Assembly (NCBI RefSeq): GCF_001644195.2
Contig: NZ_LWBL02000058.1
Coordinates: forward strand, 1 to 64,000
Length of the DNA stretch: 64,000 nt
Reading direction: 5' to 3'
From: Bacillus marinisedimentorum
GTDB lineage: Bacteria > Bacillota > Bacilli > Bacillales > Bacillaceae_O
Shown here: piece by piece, positions 16,874-25,600 of the stretch
How the letters are laid out: the number at the start of each line of letters is the position of its first letter
Position numbering within the stretch: the stretch's first letter is position 1
Made by a program: the position numbers and the translations under genes
Notes under the pieces: model-generated
Seen by the model: only the letters and a program-made list of their open reading frames with translations
The model's database searches: none
Told to the model about the DNA's origin: nothing

Positions 16874-17844
16874 GCATCACCCTTTCTGCTGTTGATTAAG
16901 TACGGAACGATGAATATTGCGACGGACAGCAGCATGATGATTGCAATCGCCGCACCGTTGGCGTAATAGTTGCCTCGGAACGTCGTTTCAAACATGTACA
17001 CGCCCGGCACGTCCGTGACAAAGTTGGCGCCTGGGCCTGTCATCGCGTAGATCAGGTCAAATATTTTCAATGAAATGTGCGCCATGATGATGACGACACT
17101 GACAGTGATCGGGCGCAGCATCGGAAAAATGACTTTCCGGTACACCTGGAACTCGGTCGCACCGTCGATGCGGGCCGCTTCCTTCAGTTCCTCCGGGATT
17201 CCGCGCAGCCCGGCAAGGTACATCGCAACCGAAAAGCCGGTCATCTGCCAGGCGGCCGCTATCACAACGGCGATGAGGGCCAGCGGGATGCCGAATTCGA
17301 TTTTACCGAGTGCTATCGATGGTACGACAGTCGTGTCTGTGTACCAGGACGGCTGCAGGCCGAATTTTTCCAGAAACAGATTCACGCCTGTTGACGGGTT
17401 CAACAGCCATTGCCACACTACACCGGTGACGACGAACGAAATAGCCATCGGGAAAAAGAAAATGTTGCGGAACAGCGATTCCGTCTTGAGCTTCTGGTCA
17501 AGCATGACAGCGAGGAACTGGCCAAGCAAGATGACCGCTCCGATGAAAAGGACTGTGAAGACGATCGTATTGCGCAAATCAGCCTGGAACCTGAAATCAT
17601 TGAACAGGTACTTATAGTTATCAAAACCGGCAAATGAAAAGTCGGGCACGAGCGAGTTCCAGTTGCTCAAAGACACATACCCTGTCCATCCGATGAATCC
17701 GTATACAAAAATGGCAATCATGACGACGGAAGGAATCAAAAATAAAATGGCGGTGATGTTATCCTTCGTCACCCGTTTTTTCTTTTTGGGAATGATGATG
17801 TTCTTATTCGGATTGACTCCCGTTTGTGTTTGCGGCTCTGCCAT
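16870..17844 (-). CDS. Carbohydrate ABC transporter permease (MalF type)
   Basis: Partner membrane subunit, 324 aa. After a hydrophilic N-terminal tail rich in Lys (residues 1-28), there are six predicted helices. The coupling loop is KEAARIDGATEFQVYRKVIFP. It follows the substrate-binding protein gene after a strong hairpin (17971-18010). Confidence 0.93.
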   Translation of the reverse strand: MAEPQTQTGVNPNKNIIIPKKKKRVTKDNITAILFLIPSVVMIAIFVYGFIGWTGYVSLSNWNSLVPDFSFAGFDNYKYLFNDFRFQADLRNTIVFTVLFIGAVILLGQFLAVMLDQKLKTESLFRNIFFFPMAISFVVTGVVWQWLLNPSTGVNLFLEKFGLQPSWYTDTTVVPSIALGKIEFGIPLALIAVVIAAAWQMTGFSVAMYLAGLRGIPEELKEAARIDGATEFQVYRKVIFPMLRPITVSVVIIMAHISLKIFDLIYAMTGPGANFVTDVPGVYMFETTFRGNYYANGAAIAIIMLLSVAIFIVPYLINSRKGDA

Positions 17845-17970
17845 TGCATTCCCTCCTTAATTGGGCGCGGCATTCGATGCCCGGCTCCCTTGTTGTGAAA
17901 TCGGATCAGCAGATCCCCCGAAGCCGGGGAAGCGTTCTGCGGGTTTCCAATTTTTATGAGAATCGTTCTT

Positions 17971-18010
17971 AAAAAAAGAAAAGGGGGAGCGGTTTCCTCC
18001 TCCCTTTTCT
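17971..18010 (-). terminator. Terminator/attenuator after the binding-protein gene
   Basis: On the minus strand, AGAAAAGGGAGGAGG and CTCCCCCTTTTCT pair around a short loop and are followed by a run of seven Ts. It lies 11 nt after the binding-protein stop. It probably gives more mRNA for the receptor than for the permeases. Confidence 0.75.
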
Positions 18011-18020
18011 CTATACTTGC

Positions 18021-19313
18021 TTACTTCAATTCGCCTGAAGCCTGATCAAGCGTGTCAACGAATTGATCGACATTCTGCTGTGTCACAAAGATGTTGATCG
18101 CCTGGTTAAGCTTTGTCAGGAATCCTTCCGGAGCAGCAGAACCGTGCGCTACGCTCGGAGTCAGGGAAGCATTCTGGAAGTCTTCGATTGTGTCTTTGCC
18201 ATACTGGTCGTATTTAGAGACATCAGCATCTTTACGGGCCGGGATGGAACCTTTCAATGGGTTGAACGCATCCTGCCCTTCAACTGAACCAAGTACTGCA
18301 AGGAACTTTTTGACATCATCCGGGTTGCTTACGCCCTTCGGAAGGCCGAATGTATCAGTGATGACCATGAAGGTGCCTTCTGTATTCGGTGTCGGGACAT
18401 ACCCAAAGTCTTCGTTCACTTTCAGGTTCAAGTCATTGACGAAATAGCCTTTTGCCCAGTCACCCATCACGTTCATGGCAGCATCGCCGTTTGCGACAAG
18501 CTGGGAAGCGTCCTGCCAATTGCGGGAGCTGTGATCTTTGTTGATGTAGCCAAGCATTTTCTTGAACGTTTCGACTGCCTCAACCACTTTGTCATCCTTG
18601 AAAGAAAGCTCGCCTGTCCAGAGCTTGTTGTAATCATCCGGGCCGAGTTCGCCGAGCAATACCGTCTCGAATAAATGAGTTGCCGTCCATGGTTCTTTAT
18701 CTCCAAGTGCTAGCGGTGTTACGCCGTTTTCCTGGAGCTTGTCAGCCACCTGAAAAAACTCATCGAATGTTGTCGGCGGTTCTACGCCGTTTTCTTCAAA
18801 CACTTTTTTGTTGTACCAGAGCACATTTCCGCGGTGGATGTTAACCGGCACGGAATAGATGTTTCCGTCTTTGCTGACCATGTCGATCAGTTCTTTTGGG
18901 AACTTGTCATTCCAGCCTTGCTCTTCGTATAAATCATTGAGCGGCTCCATCTTGTCGGCTGCCACCCAGCCTTCGTTCAACTCGGCGCCTCCGTGTACCT
19001 GAAATGTCGCTGGCGGATCATCGCCCTGCATGCGGCTCGCCAGGACAGCTTTCGCATTTGTGCCGGCACCGCCTGCAACCGCAGCGTTTTCCACTTCAAT
19101 ATCAGGATGTTTCTCTTTGAATAATTCAATCAATGCTTTCAAGCCGTCTTCCTCACCAGCGCCTGTCCACCAGCTGAAAATATCAAGCTTCTCGCCGCCG
19201 CCCGAAGCCGAATCTCCGCCGCCGTCACCGCCAGTGGAATCGGAGCAGGCCGTTGCCAGCACAAGCACAGATGCAAGCATCAGCATTAAAATCAATTTGC
19301 CCTTTCGTAACAA
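18021..19313 (-). CDS. Sugar ABC transporter substrate-binding lipoprotein
   Basis: Extracellular receptor of the importer (SBP_bac_1), about 430 aa. The lipoprotein signal ends LVLATAC (Cys near residue 23), followed by a Gly/Ser/Asp linker and DIFSWWTGAGEEDGLKALIE. I chose the TTG at 19313 because AAAGGGGGTC lies 8 nt before it; ATG 19367 has no ribosome site and would extend into the cre site. The three-component sensing system next door (19605-23658) is the likely regulator. A perfect cre site lies 25 nt upstream. Ligand unknown. Confidence 0.9.
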   Translation of the reverse strand: MLRKGKLILMLMLASVLVLATACSDSTGGDGGGDSASGGGEKLDIFSWWTGAGEEDGLKALIELFKEKHPDIEVENAAVAGGAGTNAKAVLASRMQGDDPPATFQVHGGAELNEGWVAADKMEPLNDLYEEQGWNDKFPKELIDMVSKDGNIYSVPVNIHRGNVLWYNKKVFEENGVEPPTTFDEFFQVADKLQENGVTPLALGDKEPWTATHLFETVLLGELGPDDYNKLWTGELSFKDDKVVEAVETFKKMLGYINKDHSSRNWQDASQLVANGDAAMNVMGDWAKGYFVNDLNLKVNEDFGYVPTPNTEGTFMVITDTFGLPKGVSNPDDVKKFLAVLGSVEGQDAFNPLKGSIPARKDADVSKYDQYGKDTIEDFQNASLTPSVAHGSAAPEGFLTKLNQAINIFVTQQNVDQFVDTLDQASGELK

Positions 19314-19337
19314 TGAAAAGACCCCCTTTGTTTTGTA

Positions 19338-19351
19338 TGAAAGCGTTATCA
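19338..19351 (-). promoter_or_regulatory. CcpA (cre) site upstream of the sugar importer operon
   Basis: TGAAAGCGTTATCA fits the Bacillus cre consensus TGWAARCGYTWNCW fully. It lies 25 nt before the start codon, where CcpA binding blocks transcription, so the operon should be repressed by glucose. Confidence 0.75.
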
Positions 19352-19445
19352 GTAACAAATGTAACATGAATGTTCTGAAAACAACGCGGCGATTACTAGC
19401 ACTTTTTTGTTAATACCTGCAGATTTTTGGGGTGGGTGGTATCGA

Positions 19446-19531
19446 GGGTGCCTGCCACCCGTCGACTTTTGTCGATGTTTGTCAAGGAACGACAGGTGAC
19501 AGGCACCCGTCGGTATTTGTCAATATTAGTC
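19446..19531. repeat. Composite GGTGCCTG / TTTGTC repeat
   Basis: GGGTGCCTGCCACCCGTCG and GACAGGTGACAGGCACCCGTCG are inverted in part. Each is followed by a TTTGTC-containing direct repeat (TTTTGTCGATGTTTGTC, then TATTTGTCAATATTAGTC). This is a longer member of the dispersed GGTGCCTG family. Confidence 0.65.
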
Positions 19532-19540
19532 GGCAAACAA

Positions 19541-19583
19541 AAAAGCCAGGAGCCGGCTGCTGCCCTGGTCCTGGCTTTTTTTT
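19541..19583 (-). terminator. Terminator of the two-component operon
   Basis: AGCCAGGA (19544-19551) and TCCTGGCT (19569-19576) are the arms, with A- and T-runs outside both. It lies about 20 nt past the response-regulator stop. Confidence 0.8.
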
Positions 19584-19604
19584 GTGGTGAGGATTGGCGG
19601 GTTT

Positions 19605-21185
19605 TCATCCCTGTTCCTGTCCGCGGTATTCACGCGGGGATTGGCCGACTTTTTTCTTAAAGACGCGGCTGAAGTAGTTCGGGTCTTTGTAGCCGACTTC
19701 GAAGCAGATTTCCTTCAGGCTTTTCCGGGTATCGAGCATCAGTTTCCTTGCTTCATTGATGCGGAGGTCGGTGACGTAATCGATGAACGATAAGCCAAAC
19801 CGCTCTTTAAACGTTTTGCTGACGTAAAACGGGTTCATATCGATATGGTCGGCCACTTCTTCCAGCGTGACCGGCTGGCGGAAGTGTTCGAGAATATATT
19901 CTTTCGCCTGGATAAGGACATTGTGGGAGCGGTCGGCCCGCCAGCGTTTCACATTTTCTGAGATCTGTTTGATAAATGCTTTTCCGGCGGCGTGCAGTTC
20001 TTCTTTCGTTCCCGCTGCAGCGAACCAGGGGCTGTAATGGGCCTCGATTCCGATTTCTGCGGTTAAGCGCTTCATCAACACCGCCAGTTCGGCCAGCTCA
20101 CTCTTCATCTTTTCTGGTTTCCCCGCGCTTCTTGCTTCCAATTCAGTGAAATACACGTCAAACTGCTGGATGGACCGGCTTGCGTCACCGCTGTGTATGT
20201 CATCAAGAAGCTTTTTTTCAGCTGCAAACGCTGGCCCCGTATCAACTGCAGCCGCCGCTTCGTTCGCTGAGTAGGCATAAGAAACCGGCCCCTCAGCCGA
20301 GACACCCTGCAGCGCACTAATCGCTTCATGATAGGACCTTGCAAGTTCATCAATCGATTGATAGGCATTGCCGATTCCCGCATAAAGGCGGACGCTTTCC
20401 TTTGATGCCTTAAACGACTCGATTGTTATTCTGACGAGCTGGATGACTGAGGCCTTCGCTTCAGCAGGCAAAACGCTTTCGCGGTCGAACAGGCATAGGA
20501 CAGGCACCTGGTTGCCGGTGGCCGGGCCCGGCATGACGTGCAGGCTGCCGGCATGTTTCGCAAGCAGGTCCCTGAGTCTTCCATACAGCCAGCGCCGCGT
20601 GTCTTTTGGAAGAACACCCCCGTCTTTCCCGAACGAGAACACGACAGTGTGCCCTTCGTTCACATCGATGCCGAGCAGCCTGCTCCATTCCTCGAAGTCG
20701 GCAGCCTGGATATGGTCCATCAGCAGCGACGACACCCACTCGGTCTGCCCGAACACGAGCGCACGTTCATACTCTTTCCTGATCCGTTCCTGTTCTTGTT
20801 CGGCCTCCCGCTCAGCCAGGATTTCCTCTTTCATCCTGCCGACCGCCTCAAGGACATCCTGCCGTTTTGACGGCTTCAGCAAGTACTCTTTTACACCTTG
20901 CTGCATGACTTCCCGGGCGTATTCGAACGTGTCGAACGCGGTCACCATGATGAACCTTGTCTGCGGACGTGTTTTTTTAATTACTTTTACGGCTTCAACT
21001 CCATCAAGGGCGGGCATTTTGATATCCATCAGGACAAGGTCAGGTTCAAGCTCCGCCGCTTTTTCGACCGCGACTCTGCCATTTTGGGCGCTCCCGGCTA
21101 TCCGGATATCTGGCAAGCCGCCAAGTATCATTTGCAGCGCCTGCCGTTCAATCGCTTCATCGTCCACAATCAGAATCGAAATCAT
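19605..21185 (-). CDS. Response regulator, REC plus AraC-type DNA-binding domain (YesN family)
   Basis: Transcription factor of 526 aa. The receiver domain (residues 1-120) has acidic pocket D8/D9, phospho-acceptor Asp54 (LVLMDIKMPALDG), Thr in MVTAFD and Lys in LLKPSKR. A long middle region follows. The last 100 residues form an AraC/XylS helix-turn-helix (VTLEEVADHIDMNPFYVSKTFKERFG, ending GYKDPNYFSRVFKKKVGQSP). Its start overlaps the histidine-kinase stop by 4 nt. It most likely activates the adjacent sugar importer operon; this is inferred from position. Confidence 0.93.
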   Translation of the reverse strand: MISILIVDDEAIERQALQMILGGLPDIRIAGSAQNGRVAVEKAAELEPDLVLMDIKMPALDGVEAVKVIKKTRPQTRFIMVTAFDTFEYAREVMQQGVKEYLLKPSKRQDVLEAVGRMKEEILAEREAEQEQERIRKEYERALVFGQTEWVSSLLMDHIQAADFEEWSRLLGIDVNEGHTVVFSFGKDGGVLPKDTRRWLYGRLRDLLAKHAGSLHVMPGPATGNQVPVLCLFDRESVLPAEAKASVIQLVRITIESFKASKESVRLYAGIGNAYQSIDELARSYHEAISALQGVSAEGPVSYAYSANEAAAAVDTGPAFAAEKKLLDDIHSGDASRSIQQFDVYFTELEARSAGKPEKMKSELAELAVLMKRLTAEIGIEAHYSPWFAAAGTKEELHAAGKAFIKQISENVKRWRADRSHNVLIQAKEYILEHFRQPVTLEEVADHIDMNPFYVSKTFKERFGLSFIDYVTDLRINEARKLMLDTRKSLKEICFEVGYKDPNYFSRVFKKKVGQSPREYRGQEQG

Positions 21186-22648
21186 TGCACCCCATCCCCC
21201 TTTTCGTTTATTGGAAGCAATAACCGCACCGTCGTTCCGGTTCCCGGCTCTGAATCGATTTCCATGACATCTTCCTTTTTATAAAAAAGCCGCAGCCGCC
21301 TGATGACGTTTTTCAGGCCGATTCCGGTCGAGTGGCCGCTCTTTTTTCGGTGCACCAGCTCTTCAAGGTCCGCATTCTCCCTGTCCGCTTCCTTGAAAAT
21401 CGATGCGATCACATCAGCTGTCATTCCCCGGCCATTATCGATGACTTCAATGACGGCCTGCTTCTCTGTGCAACATACACGCAGTTTCAATAAGGCATCC
21501 GACTCCATTTCTTCTATCCCATGAATAAAGGCATTTTCTATGATCGGCTGAAGGGTGAGGCTTGGGATCTGAATCGATTCGGCACCTTCATCAATCTCTG
21601 CCTCAAACTTAACCCGGTCGCCGAACCTTGTTTGTTGAATGAAAAAGTATTCCTTTACGATCGACACCTCATCGGCTACGGTCACCGGCCGGTCGAGGTT
21701 GCCAAGGTTATAGCGGAGCAGCGCCGCAATCGACTCGATGAGCTCCGAAGATTTATGTGCACCTTCAATAAACGCCATTCTTGAGATTGTGTTCAGCGTG
21801 TTGAAGAGGAAGTGCGGATTGATTTGGCTCTGGAGCGTCTTCAGTTCCATTTCCTTCAAAAGCTTATCCAATTCGGATTGCTCCTGGATTTCGGTGACAA
21901 GCTCACGGATATTGGCCCGCATCTGGTTGAAAGCGCCGGCAAGAAACTGCAGTTCATCTTTCGTGCGGACCTGGACGTCCTGCCCGGCAAAGTCACCGGC
22001 AGCAATTTCCCGTGCCGCTTTCGACAGGCTTGAAATCGGCCTTGTGACCCCGCGCGAAAACCAGGCCGCAAGCAGCAGGCCAAGGAAAAGCATCGCGGTG
22101 AACAGAGTGATGAACATGAGCCGGAAATATTTATTCCGTTCGGCCAGTTTCTCGTAATATTGCTGATAGGCGGTCAAGTCATTATTGATGAGTGTCAACG
22201 TTGTTTCATGAATGAAGCCGGCGATTTTCGATGCTTCATTTAAATGTTGTGAGTATGCATTGATTTCATTTTCCCGGAAAGCGGTGATCGTTTCGTCCGC
22301 TTCCTCAAGAAAGCTGGTGATCATATTTGTGTAATTGGCGACCGTCAAATAGTTTTCCCCGGTGGAAAGTTCAGCCGAAATCCGCTCCTGTTCGGCTGCG
22401 AGACGGGCCCTGTCCTCGTGGAATTTTTCAAGGAGCCGCGGATCTTTTTCAATAATATAAGCATTAAGCGATTCATCGACATCGCTCGTCATCTGGGTGA
22501 TGTCATTGAGCAGCAGGAACCGTTCAAGGCTTTCATGATAATCGTTCACCGTTTTCTGGCTGCTCCAGAACAGAAACAGCGCAATGGCGTTGGCGAGAAT
22601 GACGAGAATCGAAAAATAGATGAGGAGTTTCGTCCTGATTCGGATCAC
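21182..22648 (-). CDS. Sensor histidine kinase (YesM/LytS-like)
   Basis: Membrane kinase of 488 aa. Helices at about 7-29 and 175-197 enclose an extracellular helical region. Then come HAMP (about 198-250), the His_kinase domain with QINPHFLFN (His279), and a HATPase_c domain (IIENAFIHGI, IDNGRGM, GTGTTVRLLLP). The start is a GTG overlapping the binding-protein stop by 4 nt (GTGA). It is expected to read the membrane-anchored sugar-binding protein encoded just upstream and to phosphorylate the regulator downstream. Confidence 0.93.
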   Translation of the reverse strand: MIRIRTKLLIYFSILVILANAIALFLFWSSQKTVNDYHESLERFLLLNDITQMTSDVDESLNAYIIEKDPRLLEKFHEDRARLAAEQERISAELSTGENYLTVANYTNMITSFLEEADETITAFRENEINAYSQHLNEASKIAGFIHETTLTLINNDLTAYQQYYEKLAERNKYFRLMFITLFTAMLFLGLLLAAWFSRGVTRPISSLSKAAREIAAGDFAGQDVQVRTKDELQFLAGAFNQMRANIRELVTEIQEQSELDKLLKEMELKTLQSQINPHFLFNTLNTISRMAFIEGAHKSSELIESIAALLRYNLGNLDRPVTVADEVSIVKEYFFIQQTRFGDRVKFEAEIDEGAESIQIPSLTLQPIIENAFIHGIEEMESDALLKLRVCCTEKQAVIEVIDNGRGMTADVIASIFKEADRENADLEELVHRKKSGHSTGIGLKNVIRRLRLFYKKEDVMEIDSEPGTGTTVRLLLPINEKGDGVQ

Positions 22649-23658
22649 GGGCCAAGCACCCCGATTCCGTTTTCGCTCAAATTCTCTTTATTGAGGACCT
22701 TCGTTTCGGTGAAATTCTGCTCCTCCACCGTTTTTCCTTCTAAAAGATCGAGCATGATTTTTACGCTCATATAGCCCATTTCATACGGCCTCTGGACGAC
22801 CGTTCCGTTAATGATGCCTTCCCGGATCAGCTGCAGCGTTTCCGGCAAGGTGTCAAACGCGAGGATGTAAAGGTCACCCTTCCTGTCCATGCTTTTCACG
22901 ACACTTGCGATGCCGATGCCGTCAAGCGCGCTCGTCCCGAAAAAGGCTGTAACTTCCGGATGTTCCTTTAAAATTTTATACGTTTTTTCTGCCGCCTGGA
23001 TCCGTGTGATATTCGATTCTTCAACGGCCACAACTTCTATGCCCGGAGCTTTGGCGACCGCATCCTTGAAGCCCTGGACGCGGAGTTTCTGGTGGGAGGC
23101 ATCAAGGCGGCCGGTGATAATGGCAACTTTCGCATGTCCGCCGGTATCCTCGATCAGCTCCTGTCCGGCAAGATAACCGGAATAATAATTGTCGGTGCCG
23201 ACATATGCGGCCCGGTTACTGCCGGGTGCGTCGGTGTCGACAGTCACAACCGGAATCCCTTTGGCGGTGATCTTGTTGATGAGCGGCGTGAACTCTTCCT
23301 TTTTCAGCCCCTGTGTCAAAATGCCGTCCACCTTTGCGGCGGCAGCCATTTCGAGAGATTCGATATGCTCCTCCAGATCGGCCTGCTGCGGGCCGGTGTA
23401 TTCAACGGAAACACCGTACTTCTCAGCGGCATCCCGTGCACCCTGCTCAACGAGGCGCCAGTAGTCATTATTCATTTCCTCCGGGATGAGCACGAAATGA
23501 TATTCCGGCTCCGGAACAGCATCCGCCTTGACATCCCTGTCGAAATAAAACGCTTTCATGAAAAAATATATGGATAGGCCCATCATCACACAAAACGCAA
23601 TGACCGTAAGAATGTATGTGAAGGTTCCCCATGTTAAACGGCGCTGTCGGTGCTCCAT
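22645..23658 (-). CDS. Membrane-anchored sugar-binding sensor protein (Peripla_BP_4 type)
   Basis: A 337-aa protein with one N-terminal membrane helix (about 15-38) and no lipobox, followed by a ribose/xylose-type periplasmic binding fold (LIPEEMNNDYWRLVEQGARDAA, VDTDAPGSNRAAYVGTDNY, VAIITGRLDASHQKLRVQGF). It has no permease partners of its own class. It heads a tight operon with a kinase and a response regulator. The layout matches three-component systems such as XylFII-LytS-YesN, where the binding protein presents the sugar to the kinase. The sugar is not known. Confidence 0.9.
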   Translation of the reverse strand: MEHRQRRLTWGTFTYILTVIAFCVMMGLSIYFFMKAFYFDRDVKADAVPEPEYHFVLIPEEMNNDYWRLVEQGARDAAEKYGVSVEYTGPQQADLEEHIESLEMAAAAKVDGILTQGLKKEEFTPLINKITAKGIPVVTVDTDAPGSNRAAYVGTDNYYSGYLAGQELIEDTGGHAKVAIITGRLDASHQKLRVQGFKDAVAKAPGIEVVAVEESNITRIQAAEKTYKILKEHPEVTAFFGTSALDGIGIASVVKSMDRKGDLYILAFDTLPETLQLIREGIINGTVVQRPYEMGYMSVKIMLDLLEGKTVEEQNFTETKVLNKENLSENGIGVLGP

Positions 23659-23704
23659 TGGTATTTCCCCCTTGCCGTTTTGTTCGGTTTTCTTTTATCT
23701 TAAA

Positions 23705-23733
23705 ATTATACCTTAATGCCTATTATTTGTAAG
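23705..23733 (-). promoter_or_regulatory. Candidate promoter of the sensing operon
   Basis: CTTACA (23728-23733) and TATAAT (23705-23710) are 17 bp apart on the minus strand, about 47 bp before the start codon. Confidence 0.6.
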
Positions 23734-23760
23734 CAGGGGCATATCAGAATATTAATCGCC

Positions 23761-23791
23761 AAAAAAAGAGTCCGGCACATAGGCCAGACTC
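23761..23791 (-). terminator. Terminator of the MFS gene
   Basis: On the minus strand, GAGTCTGGC and GCCGGACTC form a 9-bp stem followed by seven Ts, 46 nt past the MFS stop. Confidence 0.8.
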
Positions 23792-23836
23792 TCGCACCGA
23801 AGGATTTCATTTTTTCAGAAAAACGGCGGCCGCTTA

Positions 23837-25009
23837 TTATTGCTCCACGATTGTTTCAGCTGCAGGCGGCCTCATGGTCTGCTTGTAAATGAATAAACTG
23901 ATTGTCCCAAGCACAGCACTGATGCCGATCAGCCGATACAGCATATCGCCTCCGGCCATGTCGAAAATGATGCCGCCGGCAAGTGACGAAATGATGCCTG
24001 AAACATTGAAAAACGTGGCGACAAGCAGCAGGTGCCCGGTGCCGAGCAAGTGCTTCGGCAGAATCTTCGTCACATACTGGAATGACGCCGTATAAAACAA
24101 TCCGAACGTGAAACCGTGCAGCGGCTGCAGGTACAATATGAAAACCGGGTCGGTGATGAGCGACATGGCGATAAAACGGAGACCGTAAATGACACCGGCA
24201 ATCATGATGAAGGTCAGTTCGTGATATTTGCGGAACCATATGCCGCTCGTCGCAAACACGAACGCCTCCGTCGCCACCCCGATGAACCATGCCCAGCCGA
24301 CCAATGATTCCTTGCCGCCGAGGCTTTCGATGTACAGGCCGATGAACGAGTCGTTCGTCCGGTGTGCAACCGTGATAAAAATGATGAGCGCCAGGAAAAT
24401 GGACAGTTCCGGCTTTTTCAGCAGCCTTGAGGCATCTTTCAGTGTGACGGGGGTGCTCGAGACCGTCACATCACGGACGAGAAAGGCAGCGGCAAGCGCC
24501 GCCGCAGCGAGGACCAGGTAAGGGTACATCAAGTTGCCGATGCCGATTTTTTCAAGAACAATCCCGCCAATAAGCGAAGTGACCGCAAACCCGACCGACC
24601 CCCACATGCGGATGCTACCGAACGGCACACCCGCAATGCCGGCGACCCGCTGGCTCAGGCTGTCGGCAAGCGCGCCGATTGGACCCATGAACGTGTAGAA
24701 TATGGCGACCATCATGATGATCATTACATAGGATTCCATCTGGAAAAGCACCGTGCTCGCAAGTATGACGCCGATCAAGCAGGCGATCAGCACTTTTTTC
24801 ACCGTTTTGAATTTATCACTCAAGTAACCGGACAGCGGCTGGACGAGCAAAGCCGCGAACGGCCCGATCGACAGCAGCGCGCCGATTTCCGCCGCGGTTA
24901 GACCGTTGTTGCGGAAATAGAGCGGCAGGAAGCTGATGATGAGCGTTACCGTTGAGTTGAAAAAGAATAGAAATGCTTTTAGTGAGAATATGGATTGTTT
25001 GTTTACCAT
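23837..25009 (-). CDS. MFS transporter (MFS_1-like, LacY/NupG-related)
   Basis: A 390-aa integral membrane protein with about twelve predicted helices. It starts MVNKQSIFSLKAFLFFFNS and has the loop GYLSDKFKTVKKVL after helix 2, an MFS motif A variant. The family contains sugar and nucleoside proton symporters; the substrate is not evident. It has its own AAAGGAG site and terminator, so it is probably a single-gene unit. A frameshifted paralogue lies at 34629-35787 and is highly similar over its length, which points to a fairly recent duplication. Confidence 0.88.
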   Translation of the reverse strand: MVNKQSIFSLKAFLFFFNSTVTLIISFLPLYFRNNGLTAAEIGALLSIGPFAALLVQPLSGYLSDKFKTVKKVLIACLIGVILASTVLFQMESYVMIIMMVAIFYTFMGPIGALADSLSQRVAGIAGVPFGSIRMWGSVGFAVTSLIGGIVLEKIGIGNLMYPYLVLAAAALAAAFLVRDVTVSSTPVTLKDASRLLKKPELSIFLALIIFITVAHRTNDSFIGLYIESLGGKESLVGWAWFIGVATEAFVFATSGIWFRKYHELTFIMIAGVIYGLRFIAMSLITDPVFILYLQPLHGFTFGLFYTASFQYVTKILPKHLLGTGHLLLVATFFNVSGIISSLAGGIIFDMAGGDMLYRLIGISAVLGTISLFIYKQTMRPPAAETIVEQ

Positions 25010-25142
25010 GATGAGGACTCCTTTGGCTGGTACGTTTTATGTTTGTTTTTTGAGTATAGCTTATTTTTGCGAAGATTTGTTGTGTGGAGGTGGGAATTCA
25101 TGGGATTGTGGGATTTGGGACCGAGGAATGCGGCGGCACGGG

Positions 25143-25171
25143 ATAAAGATTTTTCGACAGGTGCCTGTCAC
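25143..25171. repeat. Dispersed repeat, copy 1 (GACAGGTGCCTGTC core)
   Basis: The core GACAGG-TG-CCTGTC (25156-25169) is palindromic and is preceded by ATAAAGATTTTTC. The same extended unit occurs at 25571-25598 and 32194-32222. Confidence 0.75.
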
Positions 25172-25183
25172 CTCCACTATAAT
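25154..25183 (+). promoter_or_regulatory. Possible promoter formed by the repeat
   Basis: TCGACA (25154-25159), part of the dispersed repeat, lies 18 bp before a perfect TATAAT (25178-25183), 37 bp upstream of the small gene at 25220. Confidence 0.45.
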
Positions 25184-25219
25184 GAAACATACAAACTGTC
25201 ATAGGGAGGCCGTATCAGA

Positions 25220-25555
25220 ATGATTGAAGTTATTACTCATGCTGAGTTTCTAATAAAAGTAGATACAGAGAACAGGTATGAACAAATCATCACCGATCAA
25301 CTCCAGGGTTTGGATGGTAAAGTTATTGTGGATAAGATTATCATGATTTCCAGTCCGCAGCTAACTGGAGATTCCAGAACCCTGCAATCAGATGTGCTGG
25401 CAACATTCATTTTGACGATTCCCGAAGCGGATCCGAACAAACCTGTAGAAGAATATACCGAAGAGATCATGCCATTCCTCAAGCGTCATCTTCCAAACTG
25501 CATGAACTTGATCAGTACAAAAATCATGCAAATCAAGCGGATCCGCCAGGAATAG
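25220..25555 (+). CDS. Hypothetical 111-aa protein
   Basis: I do not recognise this family. The protein is soluble-looking, with alternating hydrophobic strands (VITHAEFLIKVD, KVIVDKIIMISSP, VLATFILTIPEAD) and a basic end (KIMQIKRIRQE). It has no signal peptide or membrane helix. A GGGAGG site sits 8 nt before the ATG, and a promoter-like pair precedes it. It is the only plus-strand gene between 11.5 and 56 kb. It lies exactly between two direct copies of the GACAGGTGCCT repeat, so it could be a recombined insert. Confidence 0.65.
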   Translation: MIEVITHAEFLIKVDTENRYEQIITDQLQGLDGKVIVDKIIMISSPQLTGDSRTLQSDVLATFILTIPEADPNKPVEEYTEEIMPFLKRHLPNCMNLISTKIMQIKRIRQE

Positions 25556-25570
25556 CGGCAAGAGCAGGCG

Positions 25571-25598
25571 TAAAGATTTTTCGACAGGTGCCTAGTCA
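25571..25598. repeat. Dispersed repeat, copy 2
   Basis: TAAAGATTTTTCGACAGGTG continues CCTAGTCACCTC, differing from copy 1 by an extra A that breaks the palindrome. It has the same orientation as copy 1 and lies just after the small gene. Confidence 0.75.
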
Positions 25599-25600
25599 CC

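Noticed and set aside
19396-19608. 70-codon minus-strand reading between the sugar operon and the response regulator
   Set aside because: It translates the composite repeat and the terminator; repeat-derived readings of this kind are usually spurious.
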